Below are positions 19,948 to 30,318 of a stretch of 64,000 nt of DNA, piece by piece. The translations under genes and the position numbers were made by a program. The DNA is from Metaphire vulgaris (Eukaryota > Annelida > Clitellata > Crassiclitellata > Megascolecidae). The notes beneath the pieces are model-generated. The model did not search any database. It saw nothing but the letters and a program-made list of their open reading frames with translations, and was not told the origin of the DNA. The stretch covers positions 2,365,484-2,429,483 of the forward strand of contig CM030861.1 of assembly GCA_018105865.1 (NCBI GenBank), in the 5' to 3' direction. Position 1 is the first letter of the stretch, and every line of letters begins with the position of its first letter.

Positions 19948-22900
19948 GACAGTTCACCCGTCCATTTAGCTGGAATGGACAGGGTCAGTACAGCCAGTAT
20001 AACATCTTTCAGCAAAAACATTATACCTGTTCAAGTCGCGCGATTTAAAATTATGGCTTTAATTGATACAGGTGCATATTTTTCTATCGTGTCGAAATGT
20101 TTTTTGAAACGTTTAGCCTTGCCTCTGCGTAGGTTGGAGGACACAGAAATTCAAAAATTAGCTTTGGCGGACGGGAAACCTGTCGACATTTTGGGAAAAG
20201 TTGAAATTACAATCAAAATTAATGGACTTTCAATTCCTTTCGAATGCTGTGTCCTGCCAAACATCGCTTACGACCTCATTCTAGGTCTTGATTTCTTAGA
20301 GGCAACGCAAGCGAAAATTGATTTTAAGGAACGTCTTTTGACATTATATGACAACATGACTGCTGCCGCATTTACGTCATTTCAGAAAGGGGTAAACGTT
20401 TTATTTCCAAAACGCCCAACAGTTTTGCCTCCCCACTCTGAAATTTTGGTTCCCATGTCTGTACCAAAACACATAACACCGCAGTTGTGTTTAATTGAAC
20501 CTCTGAAACCACAAAATCGTCAACAATTTTTAATAGCGCGAGGTTTAGTTCATACATTTCCATCTGCGACTATATGCCGTGTGTTGAACCCGACAGACCG
20601 TGTACTCTGGTTATCTCCACGTCGACCATTAGCATCAATTGAGCCTGTTTCTCAGAATGATATTTTTGATGAACCATCTTCATCCGTGTCAGATAATTGT
20701 AATATGGATATTCCTATACTTCCTACTCTGACACACAGACATACATCGTCAACTTCCAATTTGTGCACTATTTCTTCATCTGAAGCAACTGATGATTCTA
20801 AAACAGATAAAAATAAAAATCCGCCTACTGTCACATTGGATAACCTAGGTCTCAAATATCATTCAGATTTGTTAACAGATTCGGAGAATCAGAGATTGAA
20901 AGATTTATTAGAACGAAATATTGATGTGTTTGCTAAATCGCTAGAGGATTTACAAGGTACGAATTTAACTCAGCACGCAATTCATACAACCACGGAAGTA
21001 CCAATTAGACAAAGGTGCTATCGACATTCTGCTGAAGCTAAGAAAGAGATAGACAGTCAAGTGGAGCAAATGTTAAAAGCTGGGGTTATCGAACCATCCC
21101 AGGCAGTTTGGGGTTCTCCAGTCGTTCTTGTTAAAAAGAAGAATGGCGAAATTCGTTTTTGTGTAGATTTTCGCAAAATTAACAAGATTACAATTCCGAT
21201 TAATTTCCCGCTGCCAAATTTAACGGATGTGTTTGATGCCTTGGCTGATAATCATCCTGCTATATTCAGCGTTTTAGATTTAAAATCTGGCTACCATCAA
21301 ATTTTACTTGACCCAGATTCTAAGGAAAAGACGACCTTTGTGACACATTCGGGTCAATATCAATTCTTACGCTTGCCATTTGGCTTGTCCAACGCGCCTG
21401 CGTCATTTATGAGTCTCATGGCACATATTTTCAAGGGCATGACCTTTCAATCAGTGTTATGTTACTTAGACGATATTTTAGTTTTCAGTAAGAATTTTGA
21501 ATCGCATTTAGAGCATTTGCAAGAGGTTTTTGATCGCCTTACAGCCGCGAGATTGAAATTACATCCTAAAAAGTGTTCTTTTGGACTGCCTAAGGTATTG
21601 TACTTAGGTCACTATTTGTCAGCTACAGGAATCGAAGTAGACCAATCCAAAGTGAAACTTGTTCAAGAATACCCTCGTCCAAAAACGCAGAAAGATGTCC
21701 GTTCTTTCTTGGGTCTTGCTGGATACTATCGTCGTTTTATCCAGGGGTTCAGTATTATTGCAAATCCACTTCACCAGATGTTAAGAAAGGACGTTGAATT
21801 TCTTTGGGACGACCATTGCGAAAAATCATTCAATACCTTGAAGCATGCTTTGTGCAACGCCCCAGTTCTGGTTTACCCAGACCTTTCAAAGCCGTTCGTA
21901 ATAAATTGCGACGCTTCTACCATAGGCATCGGGTATATTTTGGCCCAGGTGGATTCTAACGGTCGGGAGCATCCTATTTGTTATGGTGGTCGCTCACTGT
22001 CATCTGCAGAGCGAAATTATTCAATCACGCATTTGGAATGTCTTTCTCTTGTTGAAGCGATTAGAGAATTTAACTGTTATTTAGCAAACTCTTATTTTAC
22101 TGTATTTACCGATCATATTTCATTGAAATTCTTACAATCGCTTAAAACATCAACAACAGGACGTTTGCTGCGTTGGTCACTACTGTTGCAGGGTTATAAT
22201 TTCGACATTCAGTATAAAAGTGGTCGTAGGAATTCTAATGCTGATGCTCTCTCGCGTTTTTCGCTTCCTCCATCTTCTGCGATCGACAAGGCTGTTGAGG
22301 AGTCAATATTTGCGAATGTGGAGCCATTGAGTTCGAGTTTAGAGCCCATTCCCTCTCTCAATGTGATATTTGAGGATGAACTTACAGCTCCAGATTCTGA
22401 TTCAGTAGTTATTGACGACATTGCGTCACAGCAAAGACTTTGTCCTGATATATCACCCATTATTGACTACCTTGAGAATGGAACTTTGCCTGATGATGAT
22501 GTGGCAGCGCGTAAGTTAACATTTGAAGCTAATGAATACGTATTGCATGACAATATACTGTACCATTACTTTCAGCCGCGTTCGCGTAACTGCTCTAAAT
22601 CAACTATTCGGCAGTTGGTAATTCCTAGAAACTTACGTGAGAAGTTACTCCATGGATTTCACGAAGAATCTTCTCATCCGGGATTCCATCGTTGTTACCT
22701 AAGTATACGTCAAAAATATTTGTGGAAACACATGCATGTGGGTGTTCAAAATCATATTGCATCTTGCGAAAGTTGTCAGCGTTGTAAATACCCCATAAAT
22801 TCTAAGAAAAATCCTTTGCAATCACTGCCCATCCGTGAAATTTTCGGGCGTTGGCAAATGGATATCCTCGTCCTTCCGCGAAGCAAAGAGGGTTTTCGCT

Positions 22901-23883
22901 ATTTACTGCTTTTTGTCGAAAGTTTGACTCGATTCCCCGAGGCGTTCCCCATGAGAGATCAGAGGTCAGAGACCATCGCTGACCTTCTCTACTCTCAAAT
23001 CATCACCCGCTATGGGAGTCCGAAATCACTCTTAAGTGATCGTGGGGCAAATTTTCTTAGTAGTATTGTAGCGGAACTTTCTCGCAAGTTTGGCATTCAT
23101 CGTTTGCACACTTCCGGTTTTAGGCCACAGACCAATGGGGCTTGTGAAAGAGTAAACCGTCATTTGTGGCAATCCCTTAGGATTCTCTGTAAAGATCAAC
23201 AGGATTGGCCGCAATTTATTCCATCTATTTTGTTTTCTATACGTGCTGTTACAAGCGCTCGTTTGAATTATTCACCATTTTATTTAATGCACGGAACTCA
23301 GATGAGGCTTGGTGTTGATCTGTCGTTGCCTAATATGGAAGACGAAGCAATTACTCCTGAAGAGCATGCCTTGAATATAACAAAGCGATTGGCCGCTGCA
23401 CATAAAGAAGCTACGGATAGAACTAAAATCATGCAAGATTCAAATAAACTAGCACACGATAAGAACGTTGCAGAACCAACGTTTCAACCTGGTGACCTAG
23501 TTTGGTTAATGACTCCTCAAGTGAAGAAAGGGTTGTCGAAGAAGTTATCACTCAGATACGCAGGTCCTTATTATATTACAGCGAAGGTAGGTAATCACAC
23601 TTTTATGTTGCGTCACAATCAAACCAACAAGATTCTTTCCCACCCTGTGAATTCAGAACGTTTAAGACGCTACGTTGACCGTCGAGATTACACTACCCCA
23701 CCTGCTGCTCAACCACAGGACACTTCGGCACCCCAAATACCTCACGGTGGCTCAGGGGACCCATCAAGTTCTAATTCAGAGAAAAATTTTGATTCGCAAA
23801 ATCTCAAAGTGCCTGACGAAAAATGGCACTCAGCGAATCGTTTGTTGGCTCAAAAGAAAATAGGGAAAGAAATTTTTCTATAA
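19948..23883 (+). CDS. pol: Gypsy-1 pol (protease, RT, RNase H, integrase)
   Basis: In the same frame as gag, directly after its UAG; the first Met is at 19,975. Order: aspartic protease (ALIDTGAYFS, residues ~28-37 from that Met), reverse transcriptase (FRKIN; catalytic YLDD near 498), RNase H (INCDAS near 644; DALSRF end), integrase H2C2 finger (about 900-940) and DDE core (MDI, SDRGAN, then the catalytic Glu in NGACERVNR), and a GPY/F-like SH3 stretch. The stop at 23,881-23,883 falls in a T-rich run. The other frame just downstream, to about 24,009, continues with a chromodomain-like sequence (VEWSDP) and a basic tail, so the pol end looks disrupted by one base. Confidence 0.92.
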   Translation, partial: DSSPVHLAGMDRVSTASITSFSKNIIPVQVARFKIMALIDTGAYFSIVSKCFLKRLALPLRRLEDTEIQKLALADGKPVDILGKVEITIKINGLSIPFECCVLPNIAYDLILGLDFLEATQAKIDFKERLLTLYDNMTAAAFTSFQKGVNVLFPKRPTVLPPHSEILVPMSVPKHITPQLCLIEPLKPQNRQQFLIARGLVHTFPSATICRVLNPTDRVLWLSPRRPLASIEPVSQNDIFDEPSSSVSDNCNMDIPILPTLTHRHTSSTSNLCTISSSEATDDSKTDKNKNPPTVTLDNLGLKYHSDLLTDSENQRLKDLLERNIDVFAKSLEDLQGTNLTQHAIHTTTEVPIRQRCYRHSAEAKKEIDSQVEQMLKAGVIEPSQAVWGSPVVLVKKKNGEIRFCVDFRKINKITIPINFPLPNLTDVFDALADNHPAIFSVLDLKSGYHQILLDPDSKEKTTFVTHSGQYQFLRLPFGLSNAPASFMSLMAHIFKGMTFQSVLCYLDDILVFSKNFESHLEHLQEVFDRLTAARLKLHPKKCSFGLPKVLYLGHYLSATGIEVDQSKVKLVQEYPRPKTQKDVRSFLGLAGYYRRFIQGFSIIANPLHQMLRKDVEFLWDDHCEKSFNTLKHALCNAPVLVYPDLSKPFVINCDASTIGIGYILAQVDSNGREHPICYGGRSLSSAERNYSITHLECLSLVEAIREFNCYLANSYFTVFTDHISLKFLQSLKTSTTGRLLRWSLLLQGYNFDIQYKSGRRNSNADALSRFSLPPSSAIDKAVEESIFANVEPLSSSLEPIPSLNVIFEDELTAPDSDSVVIDDIASQQRLCPDISPIIDYLENGTLPDDDVAARKLTFEANEYVLHDNILYHYFQPRSRNCSKSTIRQLVIPRNLREKLLHGFHEESSHPGFHRCYLSIRQKYLWKHMHVGVQNHIASCESCQRCKYPINSKKNPLQSLPIREIFGRWQMDILVLPRSKEGFRYLLLFVESLTRFPEAFPMRDQRSETIADLLYSQIITRYGSPKSLLSDRGANFLSSIVAELSRKFGIHRLHTSGFRPQTNGACERVNRHLWQSLRILCKDQQDWPQFIPSILFSIRAVTSARLNYSPFYLMHGTQMRLGVDLSLPNMEDEAITPEEHALNITKRLAAAHKEATDRTKIMQDSNKLAHDKNVAEPTFQPGDLVWLMTPQVKKGLSKKLSLRYAGPYYITAKVGNHTFMLRHNQTNKILSHPVNSERLRRYVDRRDYTTPPAAQPQDTSAPQIPHGGSGDPSSSNSEKNFDSQNLKVPDEKWHSANRLLAQKKIGKEIFL

Positions 23884-24286
23884 AGTGGAATGGTCGGATC
23901 CGAAGTTTAAGCCCGAATGGATTAATGAACGTGATGTTACCGACGCGTTAAAGCGTGCATTTTATGTGACTAGAACGAAAACGGGTCACAGAAGGAAACG
24001 ACGAAATTAAACATTATAAATAAATATGCATAGAAAGCAAAAATATGTGACCGAACACTGATAGAGCCACTTTCACAAATGTGTTTATTTTGCCTGGCCA
24101 GGCATTGCTGCTTGTCGATTTTCTCCTAGGGTCCATAGGACGATCTTCATTGACGTCTGACGGGAGAAATTATTCTAGATATTATCTGCGAGACTGTCCT
24201 CTAAGTTGAAGGTAGAGGAACAAACAGCCAGTTAGTGAAATGGAGGCTCTGATATTTCCACATCGAATTTTGTTTTATTGTTGTAG
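23884..24286 (+). other. Pol-env junction with env splice acceptor
   Basis: Up to about 24,009 a different frame carries the displaced end of pol. Then there is a non-coding stretch with a good 3' splice site, TTTTGTTTTATTGTTGTAG, ending at 24,286. It opens the envelope-like frame. Confidence 0.6.
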
Positions 24287-26769
24287 GATTCTGGTTTCAA
24301 CTTTTGCTGTTATGCATCAGTTGCTCGGTCACCGCCAGCGTTAACACAGAAGATAGTCAGTTTAGACATGGTTACGGCGTCTATTTTAAATCTAGGGGTC
24401 ATTTTGAAGTGGTTACCGATACTTACTACCATGTTTTTGATTTTAAATTGCCAACATTTGAGATAGAAGATGGGAATCATTCACTTGCTTGTATGATGAG
24501 CCACGAAAATTTATCAAGCACTCAGTCGTGTCAGAATGCCTTACCATACTATGTTGCTTTACGGGAATTGCAAAAGACTGCTCATTCTCAAATTAGGCAG
24601 TCTATTCGCCAGATCCACTCTATTTTGCGAACACAGAGATCGGATTCGCTGCCACAGAAATTTAAGCGTGGGTGGTTTGACATAATTGGTAATTTGGGTT
24701 ACAATCTTTTCGGCTTAGCGCGAAAATCAGATATAGAGGTCTTAGAAGATCGTATTAACATTTTAAGCCAACGTGACAATCGAATTCTGCAGGATTTCGA
24801 ACATCAACTTACGAATCTGGCCAGTGCGTCAATCATTTTGAATAGGAGGGTAGATTTAATAAAGGAACAATTATCGCAACAAGAAAAATGGCTGATTGAT
24901 TTGTCTCAGCAATTCAGAACCTCTTGGGCTAACAGTGTACATTTTTCTGCTTTTCTCACTGCTAGTCTCCTTAATTTTACAAGGGTGTTAGATCATCTTA
25001 CACATCTTCGCTTGGCTGCGGAAGAATTGTTATCTGGTAGATTGCATCCGGCTTTATTACATCGTTCGCATATTCAGCATGCTTTGAATCGCATTGCCAA
25101 TGAGTTACGTAATAGGCACGAACCTGCTCGTATACTCCTCCGTGACGTATCTTTTTATTATAAGCGTCCATTCTTTGTGGCTGCGAAGTCACATACCCTG
25201 CTTTACGTTACAATATCTGTTCCAATCTCAACAATACCGTCACCCTTTATTTTATACGAAGTGATTAATTACCCAAAAACGATAGCTGATACGCATCAAA
25301 TTTCCACACTGCTGGTTAATCTGCCTAAGTTTTTTGCGATTTCTTCAGATCAGCTTTTGTTCGCTACATGGGACTTTTTACCGAACCTCGAATTGGGAGA
25401 TTATTCGTATTTCTTGGACATTGCAGACATCACTTTAAAATCTGATTTGAATACATGCATCGTAGCTTTATTTAAAGATGTTGCAACTGATGTTTCAGAA
25501 TTATGTTCTTTTAAATTGTTGTCGGATAGACCAAGCGTATTGATTCCAATCCCTCCTGATTCTGTTATCATGGAAAATACTTTTAACCTGTCACTCACCT
25601 GCAAGGATTCAGCACCACAACCCTTCAATGGTTGTCTCTCGTGTGTTGCTAAGATTCCTTCTGGCTGTAGTTTGAATTCTTTGAATGGATATATACCTTC
25701 TCAGACCCCACAAATTCGGAATTTCTCTTCTGCAAAGTCTCAAGTTTCTCTTGAGTATGGCGCAAATAAAATTATTTTACAGTACTTGTTTCATCCTGAT
25801 CAATGGATGGCCATCGGGTCTGACCACTTGTTCAATCAATCATTGTCGCTTCTTCTTCCTCCTTTTCAGATTTCTAAGACTAATTCTAAAGGTTTAGCAG
25901 CACTAGAGGAAGATTTTGAGACGACTATGCAGGCGATTCAACAGGGGGCGCTTCTGTTTCAGAACGATTACAATGCGTTAGTCAGTGAAGCTCGTCAAAC
26001 ATCGGTCGATAAGTCTCAGAATCAAGTGCTGATTTATGGATTTTCATTGGTATCTGCTGTTTCATTGATTCTAATTATTGCCATAAGTTATCTTTGTTTT
26101 CGAGTAAACAAGTTAGCTGTTTTGCTTATGACAATATCAGTTCGAACACGTTTGACAGAAGCCTATCCGCAGTTCATATATCCACTCACCTCAACCCTAC
26201 CAGCCACGGATAATCAGTCGGCTAGTACGAGTCAATTCTATTTACTTCTGGTTATCTTACTCCTCATCATATTATTTCTAATTACTTACATAATTCTACG
26301 TTGTCGGCGCTCTAAGAAGGCAGCCAATAGCTCTTCGAATAATTTTTTGGTTCTTCGTTTTGCGAATTCTCAGCGTTATGTAGACATTCGCTGGTTTGGC
26401 TTTCAGTACCCAATTTCAGAGTGCGAGTTAAACGCCAGGTCTAATATTACAAATGTCCGTCTACAGCGTTATAATTGCCTCGCTATGATACTAACCTTCT
26501 CCTGGAAAATTGAAATTCGTCATGTGTCAACTGATGTGTGTCTGATCCCACCAGGTCAGATTCACATTGACTGGTTCCAAGTATTTCAGCTGAAAAGAAT
26601 TGTGGGGATTCACAGAACATTTTCTGTCACTTTGTGGCTTCATGAAATTCGCTTACAAAATTTCTTACAGATACAGCCACATGTGCTTTCGGCAAATGAC
26701 TCAAATGAGTTAGAGACCAATCAAATCCCTGTGGCAGCAGTTCGCAATCTAGAGTCGGAAAGACTTTGA
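24287..26769 (+). CDS. env: Gypsy-1 envelope-like glycoprotein (F-like)
   Basis: About 825 codons, open from the acceptor at 24,286. There is no in-frame AUG at the start of the signal peptide (FWFQLLLLCISC), so a spliced leader should supply it. Residue numbers below count from the codon at 24,304. A furin-type site (KFKR|GW, ~119-122) is followed at once by a fusion-peptide-like DIIGNLGYNLFGLA stretch and a heptad region, as in baculovirus F/errantivirus Env proteins. Several N-glycosylation sites occur. A transmembrane segment lies at ~575-597, and a second hydrophobic segment at ~645-667 is followed by about 150 further residues, unusually long for this class. The product would sit in the cell membrane and could mediate particle entry (inferred). 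No frame break was seen inside it. Confidence 0.82.
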
Positions 26770-26931
26770 ATTTGTTGTTATTCATTAGTCGCTTAATTAG
26801 CTAGTATTTGTAGTAAGCTTAATTGTGTATTCGAAGCATAATTATGGACAATCATGCTAACATATTTACTCACGTGTGATTAGTTGAACAATTGTAGTTG
26901 TGTATGCTAAAGTTTGTTTCTTATATTTAGC

Positions 26932-27101
26932 AGAGGTGTATCTACATATGGGAGTCAGTGGGACCCATCCTCTGATTAAGTGATTGGCTTATAGGCCTAC
27001 AGGCTAACATGCATCATGTGAGGTTGATTCATACATTGTCGGTTTTCCTCACGCTTGGAGGGGGCACCCAGGACACCCCCTGGCAATGGATACGCCACTG
27101 A
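26932..27101. mobile_element. MITE in the Gypsy-1 3' region
   Basis: Starts CAGAGGTGTATCTACATATG and ends with the inverted form 'ggatacgccactg'. It is a member of the CAGNGGCGTA-ended family. It lies inside a retroelement with identical LTRs, so it was carried along or inserted later. Confidence 0.6.
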
Positions 27102-28534
27102 TTAGTGTGTGAGATTTAAGTTTTGAAATATGCTTTATTGTACTGTATATAGGCGTTAACCTTAGTGGGAGATTCCACTGAATTCGATCGCATAGACTGA
27201 GGAAATGGAAATGGGGAAATGAATAGCCCTCAGTCCCCCCCCCATTAGTTTCTTCTTTTGTCAGGAGAAAAGGCTACTTGGAAATATAGAGTTGAGTTAC
27301 CCCCCATATTTCATCAAAGTTCACGCCTATGTTGTTTTATTTTTGTTTGCTTTTTGGCTGGTGTATACGCTGTGGAGACAGGACTCTTTAGATGTAATCT
27401 TCCAAGGTTTTTGTGAAAAATCCTCTTGTTGACCAAATCCTCATTGATAATCAATGATATCTATGTATATTCCAAATCTAAACACACAAATAACAATTTT
27501 ATCATTCAAACATATCTTGATAAAAATGACTACAGGTTATGTTTTTTTTCAAACGAGTGTGCTCGGGTTAAAATCCAATTGGTTTTGTTTAGACCTATGT
27601 AGATATACGAAAAAGTACATGGGGTGTACAGAGAAAATCCCCCCACCCATCTTTCTAACCCAAGTGTGTTATTTTCAGATTGTTTTATCGTCTATTTTCG
27701 GGAATCAAAGTCTTAGTGTGAGACTTGTGCGTTTATCATAGACTTACCTCTCCGGTAACGGCTCTATGAGCTTTCCTTATTGTAAATCGTTTTGGGTCAA
27801 TAGGTTATCTCTTCTTGGAGTCAGTTTCCAGTAGTCTACAGAACACTGTATTTCTGAAGCATCGATAAATAGCCATAGACTGTGGTTTGTGCAGGTGTAA
27901 CAATTGTTTCCGATAACATCCTGTCAGTCCATTCTCCTTCTAAAATAATCTTATAGCTTTGCAGCTATAGCGCCATCGGCCCAATATATAAGTTAATAAT
28001 TTTCAATCCACTCTGTACCAAAAGCTTTCACATAAATTATTGATTTTTTTTAAAAATTTATAGTTAATACTAGGTTATTGAATATTAACAAACATTGATT
28101 ATTTCTAGAAATATCATTAGTTAGGATTAGTAGTAGTAGTGTTATTAAATATTATACAAAATAATTTATTATTATGGGTTATGAACAACATCAATTTACA
28201 GCGACAGTTAGTAACTCCAATGGAGTAGGATTATAGCTTCCCATAAATAATCTACAACATAATAACAGTTTCAATTTTCATTGACAAATAAGTTAGTTAA
28301 TAGCTTTGTTATAGTCATAACAGTATAACTGTGTCATTACAGTAATTGTGTTTCATTTTCGAGCTTATATCTTCGTTGTTATCGATATACATACGCATTT
28401 TGAATTGACTTTTTGTATGAACAGTCGTTAAAAAAAAGAGTTATTTTTTGTCGATTCGTTCAAACTGCTTTGACATTTTTTTTAAATTTTGCAACATATA
28501 ATTATGAGTTATAATATTTAAACACAATTGTACC

Positions 28535-29542
28535 TTATCGAGGAAACGCCATAATTCCTTGTAATTCTCCACCCGACCCAAAGGCCAGGATAACGAGATT
28601 ATCGTTTCCTTGAACAATAAAAATTATTCCAAAGAATACGGTTATTGGCCCATGGCCATGAATCCCAGTCCCTATTTGAGGTTGTGGAGCTGGTCTTCGG
28701 GGCGGCTGATCGCCTCCCTGTAAAAACAAGTCCACATTTTATTGAACGCTTAATGAAACTCCATTGTATGAATTACACTCGAATGTTTACGTATAAAGTG
28801 CAAATTACTATGTTTTTGGTTTGTGTGTGTGTGTACTGATTGATGCTTTTCATGTTGTCTATTGTGTGTTTTATGTATTTCAGAGGCGTAGCTAAAGTAT
28901 TCTGTGTCCGAGGGGAGACAGACTATGAAATTGGCGCACCTATCTTGGCGCCCGAGAACATTTGTGCCCCCCGTAGCTACGCCCCTGTAGCATTTTGCTT
29001 TTCATGAATTCAGCATTGCTTCGTATATTTTGGTTACTTTCACTTTGTGCTCAGTGTAGGGCACCGTTTTCTGCGTGGTATTTAATTTCATTTACCTATA
29101 CTACATTCTACCAAAATTTAATTGTCTTGAGGGTTAGGCTACAGTACTTTAAAAAAATCGGACTTTTGACGTTTCAAAATTTATCGAGTTTTGAAAGCAT
29201 AGAGAACAGTCCCGTCGACATGGTTGTGGGAAATTTCAAAATCTAATTAGTTCAATTTCTCACTCAAAACGTTCCACAGAATTCGAATTTTTATACAATA
29301 TTCAAGTGACTTACACACTTGTTTCCTTTTTGAGAAATGGACAGCCACAGTTCATAACTGTCGGCCAAAAGTAATTCTTACTAAAATATCTCCACTCTCT
29401 TTTTCAAATTTATCCAGACATGTTTTATTTTCTTAAGTCTTTGAGTGTTATACTTCCTGCAAATACCGATTAATACCAAAGTCATACGTAATAGATTTAA
29501 AATTCTTACCTGACCAGGATTGTTCGCGTTTTGGGAATTCAT
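28535..29542 (-). CDS. Possible two-exon 71-codon antisense gene in Gypsy-1
   Basis: Minus strand: exon 1 29,542-29,510 (11 codons from ATG) ends at CAG|GTAAGA, a consensus donor. Exon 2 starts at 28,717 after TTTTTACAG and runs to a stop at 28,535. The phases fit (0/0). The product would be 71 residues: a Pro-rich start (QPPRRPAPQPQ) and a hydrophobic stretch (VFFGIIFIV). A second frame is also open across the same splice without an AUG, so the coding assignment is uncertain. It lies wholly within the retroelement, antisense to env. It could be a captured host gene, an accessory gene of the element, or chance. Confidence 0.35.
28881..28987. mobile_element. MITE, CAGAGGCGTAGCTA ends
   Basis: Ends are CAGAGGCGTAGCTA and TAGCTACGCCCCTG, 107 bp. 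The flanks (ATGTATTT and TAGCATTT) match at only five of eight positions. Confidence 0.7.
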
Positions 29543-29643
29543 AATTCCTCGGCAAAAGCTCGTCAGCAAATGATTCGGTTCTAGATGAAGAGCCGTTATT
29601 ATCTTCTTTTGCGGGACGCAAAAGTTCTTTTAGTAGGACGGGA

Positions 29644-30318
29644 TGTGGTGTATAGGCCCGTTAAGGGTCGTGATCTTTTCAGCAACAAGATTCGGGAAGA
29701 CGAATGGAGTATAGATTCATTCGGTTCCTTTGAGAACTCTAGTGACTAAGATAGCTAGGTGTTTGACTAATTTGTCTTTACTGAAAGCTGTACTTATGGC
29801 TGCGCAAGCCTCGATATGTATGAGCGAATGCATGGATCGGCTAGATTAGATACCGGCTGTAATCCGACTAGAGAAGAGCCATCTGGCGAATCTGCGAATT
29901 CCTATGGTCTTGTAGTTGTCGGTCTATTTGAAGTCGCGTTCGCTGGAAAAGTCCGAGTACAGTATCTTCCCTATAATTTCTATCACCAGGAAGAATATCC
30001 TGGTGGAATGGAGTGGTTGGAATAATGCATTTCTGGCTGTGAGTTGCTGAAAGAGTTCTAAACTTATTGCTGTGTGAAGTGCACGTATCATCTAGGCTTA
30101 TCGCGAGCGCGGAATGTAATTATTACAGTGCGTTTGATTAGTTGCAGCTTGTTTGGTAGTCGTAGGTTTTCCAGTCATTTTCTTTGTTGTCTGGGATTTT
30201 GGACAGCTGTCTGAGTTTTCTCAATAAAACCAGGTCTCGGCGTTCGCTCATCGTCTTGAGCAAACGATCGCTGCCTTGAATAGACGTCTTGCGAGTCAGT
30301 CTCCGCCAATACACTAAA
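29644..30318 (+). repeat. Gypsy-1 3' LTR
   Basis: 675 bp, identical by eye to the 5' LTR; AATAAA at 30,223-30,228. Followed by ATAT, then the right arm of the hAT element. Confidence 0.93.

Larger units (their letters stand above)
26770..29643 (+). other. Gypsy-1 long 3' region
   Basis: About 2.9 kb between env and the 3' LTR, AT-rich, without a sense-strand gene. It holds two small inverted-repeat elements (26,932-27,101 and 28,881-28,987) and a possible spliced minus-strand ORF (28,535-29,542). A polypurine tract next to the LTR is weak ('aggacggga'). Confidence 0.7.
17867..30318 (+). mobile_element. Ty3/Gypsy retroelement with envelope-like gene (Gypsy-1), 12.45 kb
   Basis: Complete element: 675-bp LTRs at 17,867-18,541 and 29,644-30,318, flanked by ATAT on both sides (17,863-17,866 and 30,319-30,322). 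Then come a primer-binding site, gag, pol, an envelope-like gene and a long 3' region of about 2.9 kb. The two LTRs look identical base for base, which indicates recent insertion. The ATAT target is like that reported for some insect errantiviruses such as 17.6 and 297. Gag and pol are in the same frame, separated by one UAG. The end of pol has a frame break in a chromodomain-like region. The element sits inside the hAT element at 17,259-31,123. Confidence 0.93.

Noticed and set aside
24312..24344. AUG at 24,312 as the env start
   Set aside because: It is in a different frame from env and meets a stop after about ten codons.
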